Shown: one piece after another, positions 7,403 through 17,100 of the stretch
Numbering within the stretch: the first letter of the stretch is position 1
Layout: every line of letters starts with the position of its first letter
Source of the DNA: JAJDTQ01 sp965204235
GTDB lineage: Bacteria > Desulfobacterota > Binatia > UBA9968 > JAJDTQ01
Reading direction: 5' to 3'
Assembly (NCBI GenBank): GCA_965204235.1
Contig: OZ241979.1
Coordinates: forward strand, 1,550,001 to 1,614,000
Length of the DNA: 64,000 nt
Program-made: the position numbers and the translations under genes
Notes under the pieces: model-generated
What the model was told of the DNA's origin: nothing
The model's database searches: none
Seen by the model: the letters and a program-made list of their open reading frames with translations, nothing else

Positions 7403-8677
7403 TTACCTTCCTTCATGTTGCCTGTCCGAGGCCGGCGGCTCCCGCGTGAACGCCCCCTCCTGCCGCAGCCGGGCGACCTCTTCCGCGCCGTAGCCCAGGA
7501 CCTCGCGCAGGACCTCGTCCGTGTGCTCGCCCAGCAGGGGGGAGCGGCGGATCTCCACCGGGGAGTCCGAGAGCTTGATGGGGCAGCCCACGTTGCGCCA
7601 CGGGCCGCGCTCGGGGTGGTCCACCTCCACCATCATCTCCCGGAGCTTGACGTGGGGGTCGTCGGCCAGGTCCCCGGTGCTCATGACCGGGCCGCAGGGA
7701 ACGTCGAGCTCGTTGAGGATCTCCATGAGTTCCCACTTGGTGTAGTCCCGGGCGAAGTCCGCCAGCAGGCGCCACATCTCCGCCTGGTTGGCGCGCCGGG
7801 CGTCGATGTCGGCGAAGCGCGGGTCCGCGGCCAACGAACCGCCGCCGATGCGAGTGGCCAGGGCGTTCCACACGTGCTCCTGGACCACCACGTAGAGGTA
7901 GTCGTTGGCGCCGCCGGGCTTGCACGGCACCGCGTTGCCCAGTTGGCCTCCCCCGGAGTCGTTGCCCGCACGCGGGATGAAGTCCTCGAACTCCTGCACC
8001 GAATACTCCGCCAGAGGGCCGCGCTCCATGCGCTGGTGGTCCCGCCACTTGACGCGGCAGAGGTTCATGACGCAGTCCATCATGGCGCATTCCACGTACT
8101 GGCCGCGCCCCGTGCGCTCCCGCTGGAGCAGCGCCGCGAGTATCCCCGCCAGCAGGTGCACGCCCGTGCCCGAGTCGCCGACCTGCGCCCCTGCTGCTAC
8201 CGGGGGGCCGTCGAACAGCCCGGTGGTGCTCATGGCGCCGCCCATGGCTTGGGCCACGTTCTCGTAGGCCTTGAAGGCGGCGTAGGGGCCTTCGCTGCCG
8301 AAGCCCTTGATGGAGCCCATGACGAGCCGGGGGTTCAGTCGGCGCACCTTCTCCCAGCCGAACCCCAGGCGGTCCAGCACGCCGGGGCCGAAGTTCTCCA
8401 GCAGTACGTCGCACGCCTGTACGAGTTTGGTAAAGACCTCCTTGCCCCGGGCGTTCTTCAGGTTCACCGTGATGGAGCGCTTGTTGCAGTTCAGCATGGT
8501 GAAGTAGAGGCTGTCCGCGTCCGGCACGTCCCGGAGCTGCCGGCGCGTGGCGTCCCCCGCGGGGGACTCGAGCTTGATGACGTCCGCGCCCAGGAAGGCC
8601 ATGAGCTGGCTGGAGGTGGGACCTGCCTGGACGTGGGTCATGTCCAGGATGCGAATGCCGGAGAGTGCCTTGTCCAT
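7403..8677 (-). CDS. frc: Formyl-CoA:oxalate CoA-transferase (class III CoA transferase)
   Basis: 424 residues, close to the 428 of the Oxalobacter enzyme. Visible hallmarks are Gln17 in DMTHVQAGPTSSQLMAFLGA, the catalytic Asp168 in AAGAQVGDSGTGVHLLAG (Asp169 in Oxalobacter Frc), and the Gly-rich active-site loop DSGGGQLGNAV near residue 250. The reaction moves CoA between formate (or another acid) and oxalate through an aspartyl-CoA thioester. The start at 8677 matches the family's N-terminus; an upstream in-frame start would add 20 unconserved residues. A ThDP-dependent lyase lies 20 bases upstream on the same strand, the usual partner in oxalate catabolism. A different carboxylate substrate cannot be excluded. 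Confidence 0.85.
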   Translation of the reverse strand: MDKALSGIRILDMTHVQAGPTSSQLMAFLGADVIKLESPAGDATRRQLRDVPDADSLYFTMLNCNKRSITVNLKNARGKEVFTKLVQACDVLLENFGPGVLDRLGFGWEKVRRLNPRLVMGSIKGFGSEGPYAAFKAYENVAQAMGGAMSTTGLFDGPPVAAGAQVGDSGTGVHLLAGILAALLQRERTGRGQYVECAMMDCVMNLCRVKWRDHQRMERGPLAEYSVQEFEDFIPRAGNDSGGGQLGNAVPCKPGGANDYLYVVVQEHVWNALATRIGGGSLAADPRFADIDARRANQAEMWRLLADFARDYTKWELMEILNELDVPCGPVMSTGDLADDPHVKLREMMVEVDHPERGPWRNVGCPIKLSDSPVEIRRSPLLGEHTDEVLREVLGYGAEEVARLRQEGAFTREPPASDRQHEGR

Positions 8678-8697
8678 GACGTTCCCTGACCCGAGGA

Positions 8698-10449
8698 TTA
8701 CCGGTACATGGTCTGGCGTTTGGTGCCGGGGGCCCATTCACCGGCGTCCACCCAGACGTTGACGACCGCGGACTTGCCGGAAGTCCGCACCGCCTGCCGC
8801 GCACGGCCCAGCGCCGGCGCGACCTCGTTGCAGTCGGTGACCTCCTCGCCGTATCCGCCCAGCATCTCGGCGAACTTCGAGAAGGGCACGTCTCCGAGGA
8901 GGTTCCCTACGTTGCCGCGTTCCTCGCCGTACTTGGCGAGCTGGCCGTAGCGGATCTGGTTCATGGCCGAGTTGTTGCCGATGACCGCGATATAGGGAGC
9001 GCCGAACCGGTTGGCCGTCTCCATGTCGAAGGCGGTCATGCCGAAGGAGCCGTCGCCATAGTAGCACAGGACTTCCTTTTCCGGGTGCGCCAGCTTCGAG
9101 GCCAACGCGAACCCGGTGCCGACGCCCAACGATCCCAGCGCGCCCGGGTCCATCCAGTTCCCGGGGGCCCGGGGCTCCACCGCCTGGGCGCTGATGGTCA
9201 CGACGTCGCCGCCGTCGCCGATGTAGATGGTGTCCTCGGTGAGGAACCGGTTGAGCTCCCAGGCCACCCGGTAGGGATGGATGGGGTTGGCGTCGGAGCG
9301 GAACAGCGGCATGAGCTTCCGCAGCCTCTCCTCTTCCAGGCCCCGGAGACGCGCGAGCCACCCGGTCCGGGCGCCGGCGCCGTTGTCCGCGCGTTCCTCC
9401 ACCGCGGCGTGCACCGCCTCGAGGATGGCGCCGGGGTCGCCCACCAGCCCCAGGGAGACGTCGCGGTTCCTGGCCACCGTGCGATAGTCCATGTCGATAT
9501 GGACCACGGCCGCTTCGGCGCGCAGCCGCCGGCCGTAGCCCATGCGGAAGTCGAACGGCGTGCCCACCACCACGATGACGTCGGCCTCGTCGAAGGCGTC
9601 GGCACGGGTGCGGTTGAAGCAGTGGGGGTCGCCGGGGGGCAGGATGCCCCGGGCGGCCCCGTTCATGTAGCAGGGCGCGTTGAGCGACTTGAACAGGGCC
9701 GTCGCGGCCTCGTGCCCCCGGCAGGTCCACACCTGGCTGCCGAGCAGGACCGCGGGACGCTCGGACCGGACCAGGAGCTCCGCCAGCCGTTCCACGTCCG
9801 CCGGGTCCCCGATGGACCTGGTGGACGCCCGGTAACCTCCGGGTTGCGGCGCCACGACCTTCTCCACCGGCGCCTCGCGGTCGAGCACGTCCCGGGGGAT
9901 CTCCAGGTAGCTGGGACCCGGAGCCCCCGCAAAGCACTCGCGCGCGGCCATGGCCACCATGTCGGCAATACGCTCGGTGGAACGCACTCCGGCCGAGAAC
10001 TTGGTGATGGGCGCGGCAATGTCCACGTGCGGCAGGTCCTGCAACGACCCCATCTTGTGCTGCGTGAGAGCGCCCTGCCCGCCGATGTGGAGCACCGGGC
10101 TCTCGGAACGGAACGCCGTGGCGATGCCGGTCAGCGCGTTGGTGAAGCCGGGCCCCGCGGTGGTCACCACGCAGCCCAGCCGGCCCGTCTGCCGGGCGTA
10201 GCCGTCCGCGGCATGGGCCGCCACCTGCTCGTGGCGCACGTCCACCACGCGGATGCCGTGGTCGATGCAGCCGTCGTAGATGTCGATGACATGGCCGCCG
10301 CACAGCGTGAATATGGTATCGACGCCCTCGTTCCTGAGCGCCGACGCCACCAGATGGCCGCCGGAGACCACGCTGTGGTCCCGACTCCTGGCGGCCAGGG
10401 TGTCTTCGGCGGTGTGGGATCTCGGCTTCCTCACCGGAGCCTTTCCCAT
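8698..10449 (-). CDS. ThDP-dependent lyase, 2-hydroxyacyl-CoA lyase / oxalyl-CoA decarboxylase type
   Basis: 583 residues with the three-domain acetolactate-synthase fold. The ThDP-activating Glu74 is in VRHEQVAAHAADGYAR, a central domain follows with IGDPADVERLAELL, and the ThDP/Mg site GDGSFGMTAFDMETAN ... GNN is near residue 490. The early FTLCGGHVIDIYDGCIDHGI is more like 2-hydroxyacyl-CoA lyases than classical Oxc. Pairing with frc argues for a CoA-thioester substrate such as oxalyl-CoA or a 2-hydroxyacyl-CoA. The start is uncertain: 10449 has GAGG upstream, while an ATG at 10554 overlaps the helicase stop as ATGA and would add 35 residues. Because the helicase looks like inserted DNA, I prefer the shorter form. 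Confidence 0.78.
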   Translation of the reverse strand: MGKAPVRKPRSHTAEDTLAARSRDHSVVSGGHLVASALRNEGVDTIFTLCGGHVIDIYDGCIDHGIRVVDVRHEQVAAHAADGYARQTGRLGCVVTTAGPGFTNALTGIATAFRSESPVLHIGGQGALTQHKMGSLQDLPHVDIAAPITKFSAGVRSTERIADMVAMAARECFAGAPGPSYLEIPRDVLDREAPVEKVVAPQPGGYRASTRSIGDPADVERLAELLVRSERPAVLLGSQVWTCRGHEAATALFKSLNAPCYMNGAARGILPPGDPHCFNRTRADAFDEADVIVVVGTPFDFRMGYGRRLRAEAAVVHIDMDYRTVARNRDVSLGLVGDPGAILEAVHAAVEERADNGAGARTGWLARLRGLEEERLRKLMPLFRSDANPIHPYRVAWELNRFLTEDTIYIGDGGDVVTISAQAVEPRAPGNWMDPGALGSLGVGTGFALASKLAHPEKEVLCYYGDGSFGMTAFDMETANRFGAPYIAVIGNNSAMNQIRYGQLAKYGEERGNVGNLLGDVPFSKFAEMLGGYGEEVTDCNEVAPALGRARQAVRTSGKSAVVNVWVDAGEWAPGTKRQTMYR

Positions 10450-10550
10450 GATCGCTCGTACCTCGTCCAAGGGTGTACCGTGCCCCGTACCATACCCACG
10501 ATGTACTTCCTGAAAGTCTGAAGTCCCATCCCGAACCGACTCCGTGATTG

Positions 10551-13523
10551 TCATACCACTTCGACACGAAGAGCGTTCAGACAAAAGACGTCTTCATCCC
10601 AAAGCTGATACTGGACATATTCCTCAAGCACTGCGTCCTTGGCTTTCTGGAACAGGGCTTCAGCGTTCTCGATGTGCAAGTCCTTCTGTACCGAAGGCGC
10701 CTTTGTCTCGATCAATGAGGTGACGATGTCTTGCCTGGTTTCCTTTGGTTCCCTTGGAACAATAGTCCCGTTGTCATGCACGAATACGGGAATGAACTCA
10801 AAGAAGAAACTTTCACCGTCCTGTGTCTCCTTCGAGACCTTCACTGTGAAGTTGAAGAGCGTGCCTGACCCTGGTGCGTTCGGCGAGCGTCGAACCGCCT
10901 TGCAACTCGCCAAGCCGCCAAAGCCAGCAGAGCCACAATACTTCAGCACCGCATTTGTGAAAGGATGACCGATCGCCATGAACTCAACGTCGGAGTCACG
11001 GATGGCAACCGCTCTATCAAAAGTCACCCTGTGGTAGCGCTGTTTCAATCCGCTCACTTCTTTCAGACAATCCGGCAGAAGAAACTCAAAGGTTCCATCG
11101 TCGGATTCGGTTACCTTGCGGCCTTCTCTCTTGACAAACTCCAAGACACAGGTCTTCAAGTCTTCGAGTTTGAGAGGACTTTCCACCTCATGCGCGAATC
11201 GGTCTGGATTAAAGGGTGCAATGTTCTTGCTGAACAAACTATTATAGGCGATCTTGTAAGATTCTTCCGCCCTCTTGACCGCCTTGTCAATTTCCTTTTT
11301 CGAGGGCTTGATATCACCTTTCGCTAAACCGTCTCGATAGATTTTTTCATAGTCCAGGTGCTCTTCGAACAGACCGAGTAAACCTTCTTCGATCTCGGCA
11401 GGAGTCTCGCCAGTCAACTTCGACAGTTGCTTTGCCGCGGTGTTGGTCTTCTCTCCCAGGTAGTCGCGGACCTTATCCTCAATGGTGTCTTCATTTTGAA
11501 AGTTGAAAACCTGTACCCGCTGCCTCTGGCCATAACGATAGAGACGGCCATACCGCTGCGCCAGCCGGAAGGGATTCCAGGGAAGATCGTAGTTGATCAT
11601 CACGTGAGCGAACTGGAGATTGATGCCTTCTCCGCCTGCTTCGGTAGACACCAGAAATCGGACCTTCGGATCATCTCGAAACGCGGCGATGCCCTTCTTC
11701 TTCTCCCCCATGGACATTCCGCCGCGAATGATGGTCGTGCAGCCCTCCCCGTAGTATTCCTCCAGCAATTCCACCACAAAGTCCTGAGTTGCCAGATATT
11801 CGGTAAATATAAGAATCGGTTGATTCGGTTCCTCTCTGCTGACAGACTTAATTACCTCATACAGCTCACCCTGTTTGGCGTCTCCAGGCACATCCATCTC
11901 AAGCAGCTTGTTCAGCATAGCCACTTCCATCTCAACAAACATTTGACGATCTTTTCCTGCCTCACGCGCCTCGTGCTCGCCCTCGTACCGCGCGTCGTAT
12001 TCGGTTTTGCCTTCCTTCTCCTTCCTCTCACCAGCAGGTTGAAAATTCTCAGCGCGCTGAAGGTTCTCAGCGCGCTTTGCGAGGGCAGTCTTGATCGCCC
12101 GCGTACTGCTCGCTGCCAGCTTCTGGAACGTCGTCATGACAAATCCGATGGCCTTGTGTTGCTTGTCACCAGGGTCTTGATCCGCAAAGCCGTAGCCCAC
12201 ACGGAGATAGGCTTCCAATTCCTTGTGGAACTGCTTTTCTCCACTGCCAAGGAGAGGGACACGAACAGGATGTGGGTCCATGCCCTTGAAGATCGGATTA
12301 CCTTCCGCATCGGTTACTTTGCTCTTGCGGTTGCGAAGGATGAGGTCCGTGAAAGGCGTCGATCCGTTCTCTCCGTTCTCGGTGCCCAATTCCTCGAAGG
12401 TCACGTCAGGATTCAGCAGTCGTACTAGATTCTGAAACTTCGAGTCATCTCCTTGGTGCGGCGTGGCTGTCAACAGGATCAACGTACGGCATCGCTCCTG
12501 CAAATCCTCGGCCAGACGGTAGTTGAGGGTCTTTTCTATCTTCTTCGCTGACCATCTCTTCGCGGAAAGCCTGTGAGCTTCGTCAAAGACAATCACATCC
12601 CAATCCTGCGCACCGAGCACCATCGTCCTATGTCCATCATGCCGTCCGCCCCTCAGCGGACGGTCCAACTTGAGTGTGTCCACTGACGCAATCAAGTAAT
12701 CCATTTGCTCAAACGCCAGCGGACCGCTTACGTCCTCACGATAAACGAGGAACTTCAGGTCGAACTTCTCTTCCATTTCTTCCTGCCATTGCAGAGTGAG
12801 ACCTGCCGGCGGCACGATCAACACTCGCCGCGCCTGCCCTCGTTGACGCAGCGCATAGAGAATCATCCCTGTTTCAATAGTCTTGCCCAACCCAACCTCA
12901 TCCGCAATCAGGTAGCGGCGTCGGGTACTGGAGACGACCTTGTGCGCCACGCTGATCTGATGAGGCAGCAAGTCAGTCCTGGCATTCCCCAGTTGTCCGT
13001 TCCGGTTGTAAGTCAGAAGTTGCGCAGCCCGTGTTCGCAGGTCGAAACGCCAGGGTTCGTCAAAGTCACCGTTTCTCAGTCGTTCCATCGGCGATTTAAT
13101 GACGCGAAGGTCCCTTAAACTCAGGAAGCGCGACTCGGTCGAATAAGGTGGCGCCGAGAAAACCGTCGGACGAAACTCCACCTTGGCCCGTTCTCCACGA
13201 ACCTCCTGGACCAAGCCGATACCGTTCTGTGCGTGTTGAAGATTGGTGTTGAATACCCATGATCCTTTAATCACCATCGCGTTGGCAAGGTCGCCCAACA
13301 CAAACCGTCCTCTCTCCGTAATATCCAGTCGTCCGTCGGACTCGTCCAGAAAACCGTCCTTGACGAGCCGTTGTACTTCTTCTTCAACCGAAGCTCCGAA
13401 ATGTGCGGAGAAGTCATTGACATGCCGACAGAGACCCTCCGAAACGACGTACAGGAGGAACATCCTTTCCTTGTCCTGCATAGCGTAGGCAGCTTCCCAA
13501 TCGACCTTCCTTTCGTCAAGCAT
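10551..13523 (-). CDS. SNF2/DEAD-like helicase, DrmD-like, defence island
   Basis: 990 residues. The N-terminal region has a winged-helix look (residues about 1-80). The SNF2 ATPase core has Walker A ADEVGLGKT (208-215), DEAH box VIVFDEAHRL (314-317) and motif III TATPHQGDD. The C-terminal helicase half contains STEAGGEGINLQFAHVMINY followed by the arginine-finger region PWNPFRLAQRYGRLYRYGQ. A further 300-residue C-terminal region has no recognisable motif. Length and architecture resemble DISARM DrmD and RapA-like remodelers. It starts within the stop of the upstream gene (TGATG), so it is translationally coupled. The gene is visibly less GC-rich than the surrounding metabolic genes. It is the likely DNA translocase of a methylase-based defence system. 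Confidence 0.85.
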   Translation of the reverse strand: MLDERKVDWEAAYAMQDKERMFLLYVVSEGLCRHVNDFSAHFGASVEEEVQRLVKDGFLDESDGRLDITERGRFVLGDLANAMVIKGSWVFNTNLQHAQNGIGLVQEVRGERAKVEFRPTVFSAPPYSTESRFLSLRDLRVIKSPMERLRNGDFDEPWRFDLRTRAAQLLTYNRNGQLGNARTDLLPHQISVAHKVVSSTRRRYLIADEVGLGKTIETGMILYALRQRGQARRVLIVPPAGLTLQWQEEMEEKFDLKFLVYREDVSGPLAFEQMDYLIASVDTLKLDRPLRGGRHDGHRTMVLGAQDWDVIVFDEAHRLSAKRWSAKKIEKTLNYRLAEDLQERCRTLILLTATPHQGDDSKFQNLVRLLNPDVTFEELGTENGENGSTPFTDLILRNRKSKVTDAEGNPIFKGMDPHPVRVPLLGSGEKQFHKELEAYLRVGYGFADQDPGDKQHKAIGFVMTTFQKLAASSTRAIKTALAKRAENLQRAENFQPAGERKEKEGKTEYDARYEGEHEAREAGKDRQMFVEMEVAMLNKLLEMDVPGDAKQGELYEVIKSVSREEPNQPILIFTEYLATQDFVVELLEEYYGEGCTTIIRGGMSMGEKKKGIAAFRDDPKVRFLVSTEAGGEGINLQFAHVMINYDLPWNPFRLAQRYGRLYRYGQRQRVQVFNFQNEDTIEDKVRDYLGEKTNTAAKQLSKLTGETPAEIEEGLLGLFEEHLDYEKIYRDGLAKGDIKPSKKEIDKAVKRAEESYKIAYNSLFSKNIAPFNPDRFAHEVESPLKLEDLKTCVLEFVKREGRKVTESDDGTFEFLLPDCLKEVSGLKQRYHRVTFDRAVAIRDSDVEFMAIGHPFTNAVLKYCGSAGFGGLASCKAVRRSPNAPGSGTLFNFTVKVSKETQDGESFFFEFIPVFVHDNGTIVPREPKETRQDIVTSLIETKAPSVQKDLHIENAEALFQKAKDAVLEEYVQYQLWDEDVFCLNALRVEVV

Positions 13524-14119
13524 CAGTTCGCCCTCCCTGTCTGGTGACGATAGGCAATGCTCCGTCTAGCTTGGACACGCCTACGTGCTTGTGTCAACAA
13601 ATCGCAAGCAACGATGTCTTCCTGTGCATACCAATGAACTACACCATACCCTTCGTCCAAATCCCGTAAATCGCCTTTTCCCGGAAAGCCGCCCCTGTAT
13701 GACTGCGGTGCCATAATGTAAATCTTGTGGGCGATGTCCGGTCGAACACAGAAATCACATACCTCGGCTAATGCTCCCGACGAACCCTCGATGAGTACGA
13801 TGATGAATTCGGCCTCTCGTGCTTGGGCGAGCTCTCTGCTCGTTTCCGAGAGATTCAGGTCTGAACCCAGGTTGGTAAGATCTTCGCTGAACATGGCGTT
13901 GTGGCCGTCTGCAATAAGCTGATTCCCGATCTCCTTCCGCTTCCTGGCAATGGGAGCATCACTGTCAGGAGACATTCCCCATACCAGAATACTGAAGGCA
14001 ATCTGTCCCTCTTTTCGTAGCTGTTCCTCAACTCCGCGCTCGAAATTTCTGCGTGCTTGCCTTGCAGCCTCCGTCTTCGGTTCGGACAATCCGGGACGGT
14101 TTCTATCCTTCTCCGCCAT
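13523..14119 (-). CDS. Nucleoside deoxyribosyltransferase/SLOG-like protein in defence operon
   Basis: 198 residues. After a charged 35-residue N-terminus comes a Rossmann-like domain: AFSILVWGMSPDSD (strand and loop), GHNAMFSEDL, REAEFIIVLIEGSSGALAEV (residues 101-120) and HKIYIMAPQSYRGGF. The pattern small-small-G-x-x-A-E, with Glu119, is what nucleoside 2-deoxyribosyltransferases and related SLOG/TIR-like nucleotide-processing folds use to bind and cleave nucleotides. A role as an NAD- or nucleotide-degrading effector, or a nucleotide sensor, is therefore plausible but inferred. It has a good GGAGG seven bases before ATG. It overlaps the helicase start by one base and follows the methylase by 68 bases. 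Confidence 0.65.
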   Translation of the reverse strand: MAEKDRNRPGLSEPKTEAARQARRNFERGVEEQLRKEGQIAFSILVWGMSPDSDAPIARKRKEIGNQLIADGHNAMFSEDLTNLGSDLNLSETSRELAQAREAEFIIVLIEGSSGALAEVCDFCVRPDIAHKIYIMAPQSYRGGFPGKGDLRDLDEGYGVVHWYAQEDIVACDLLTQARRRVQARRSIAYRHQTGRAN

Positions 14120-14187
14120 GCTTCTGCCTCCAAGGGTAAACGAATGGAACTTCTCCTCATGTTGAGTTGTAGTTCTGGAATCCCTTC

Positions 14188-17100
14188 CTACATATCGGCC
14201 AATGCTTCCTGAATGGCCTTTAGTTCGGGCGTCGTAAGGCCCCAGATCCCGGCCGCCCCTTCATCGATTTTCGCTTCCAATTGCGCCAATTCGTCTTTGC
14301 CGTTTACCGCAGCGCGGCAGAGGCGGGAGAGTTCAGCCAGTCGGATGTGCGCGGCATCGCTTCTTTGGAACTGAGGAACGATTACGTTGCTGAGGACGTG
14401 CGTCGAAGTCGAGGTTGAAAGGACATAGGAGCAAACCGCCAGAAGGCTCGGACTGGAGTTCAGCATTCCAAGGAGAAAATCCGCTTCCTGTTGGCTTCTG
14501 CAGGGTACCAGCATGGACTTGTGATCGGGCAACATGGCCCGTTTGTCACTCAACCCCGCAAAGGCCGCTTGGAATACGGAACTCTGCTCCCTCCATACGA
14601 CTTTCCACTCCGCCATCGTATAAGGTCCGACGTTGTACATGGAATAGAAGGGATCGGAGGACTTGAAATACTGGCGAAAGAGTGCTCTTCCTCGTAGTGT
14701 TCCACGCTGAGACCCTTCGAAACTGCCCTCAAATTGCTTCAAGTAGGCGTAGGTCTTCGGCCAGCGGTGCTTCATTTTGGATTCGGGAATACCCTTCCGT
14801 GTCTCTGGATCTTGTGCAAGAATCAGGTAACTTGAAGGTTTGGCATGCCAACGTCGAACGTCTCTTCCACGCAGCAAGGGATACACCAAGTCAGGCTCGA
14901 TCACGGCGTGGACATGTTCGACCGTAATTTTACCCACGTCGTACAAGTTCTCGATTAGCAGTTCTCCATTGGACCGTTTTTCTAAGACTCGAATCCAGAA
15001 ACATCCGTTCAGACCGCCTGTGTTCACGCCTTCATAAGCCTTGTAATCGCTTTGTCCGATCACTTTTTGAATACCAGACAAGGCTCCTTTGGGGGCCGTC
15101 AGCCACGGGGATGTGTCTTGAGAGGCGACGATGGGGAGAGCCTGGATCTCGTTCTGCGTGGTCACGTTGAGCACATCGGGAAGCGACTCGTCTTGAGCGA
15201 TGCGCTTGGCACCAGTCCACGCCGTGTATTTCGCAGGGTACTGAAAAGGTCGCAACGTCTTTTTGCAAACGAAAACCGCTGTGTGGTTGGTCGCCCCCTC
15301 GAAGACCTGCATGGCACTCAGGTCGTGGACCCTGATCGGTTCCAACCACATCGTTTCCATGTCGCTGTGCCGGTAGCGGAGTCGTCTGAACCCGTCGCCC
15401 GCTCCCTGCGTCTTGAACACGCTTTGCGTGATGACAAAGCCGAGCCGCCCGCCCTCGGGCAGGTAGTTGTCCACCGCAGCATACGTGAACAACATCGAAA
15501 TGTCCTTCTTGCCGCCGCCCAAGCGACCGGCAGAGCCGGAAAGCGTAAAGAGTCCGTACCGATCCCAGAGCGGTTTCATGCCGTCTCGGTAGCCTTCCGG
15601 CAGGTGCTCCCAGTTCACCCACGGCGGATTGCCCGCGACGTAGTCCACTTCGCCGATGAACAGCGGTGCGAAGGCGTTTTTGATGATGCGCGCCCAGATA
15701 CCGTTCTTGTTGTCAGCGTCGAGTTGCTGCAGATGGCCGTACAGGTCTCGATGCAGCTTGCCTTGTGTTGTGGGAATGGCCTCAGCCTCGCACCGCTCGA
15801 TGAACTCGTCAGGGGAGTAGCCGTCGCGGATGCAGGCTTCGAGCGTGTCAGCGTAGCGCCCGATGTATTCCCGGTTTTCGGTGACTTCCGCGGGAATGGT
15901 AAAGGCGCCGGCGCTGGTCTTGAGTTGGCGTGCGTTACTGGCGCCTCCGGTAAACACGTCACCGTACTCCGAGGGCGTCATGATCGAATCGCACAGATAG
16001 ACGGGCAGTTCGACGTTGCCCGTGTGCCGCAGTAGTTCACGGATGGCCAACAGATAGTTGGTCCGGGCTGCCATGACGGCCAGTGGATTCAGGTCGAAGC
16101 CGATGACGTTGTGCAGGATTTTGCGCAGCAGTTCGTCTTCGCCGAAGCCGCACTCGTGTCGGTGCGCGGCGTACCAGGTTTGGACGCGATTCAACGCCAT
16201 GACCAGGAAGGTACCGGAGCCACAGGCCGGGTCGAGCAGGCGCTTGTCCGGGTCGCCGTCGTAGCCGAGTTCGTCGAGCACGAGCTCGGCCAGCCAGTCG
16301 GGCGTGTAGTATTCGCCCAGGTCGTGGCGTACGGACTTGGGGAAAAGCTGTTGGTAGAGTTGCTTGAGCAGGTCGCGGGACTCCGCGGGATCGACGCTCA
16401 GGGTGGTCGGGTCGAATTGGTCGAAGGAGACGGTCATGGCCCTGACTGCCTCCGCGCAGTCCTCGTTCCAGGCGTCGAGATACCAGGAGAACAGGTCGCC
16501 TTCGAGAAAATTGCGGATACCGAGCTGCGACCAGATGCCACCCTGTTCGAGATTGCGCAGTTCGTCCCGCAGTCTAGCCGAGGTCGGCGCGGACACGAGC
16601 TTCTTCAGCGTTGAGGTGCCCAATGGCGAAAAGGACGCGACGATCTCCGCGGCCAGCATCTTCATGAAGATGGCGTAATATGTGTGGACGGCGAACAGGA
16701 GTTCGGCCGGATGCGGGTCAGGTACCTGATAATGATCGGCCAGTTTGCGGACCTTAGGGTTGTGGCCATGGATGTCGTAGCCGCAGACCTCGCCGAAGAG
16801 GATCTGCCACTGGCGGAAGAACGTCCGGGCCTTGGGACTGTCAGTCGTGCGGATCAGGTCGTGTGTGAGGCGGATGCCCTGTTGCGCACCCTGGCCCTCC
16901 GCGCCGAAGTGGGCGGTCAGATTCTCGGGCGTGAACGACAGCCCCCGAGCCCCCAGCGAGACGATAGCGCGCAGCAGGCGCTGGACCGCATGCGACGTGA
17001 CCGGCATCGGATCTTCGGCATCGAGCGTGCTCCCGTGTTTCCGCACGAATACGAGCGTGTCGCCGTCGCAGCCCACGCCGAGGATACGCTCCATGCCGAC

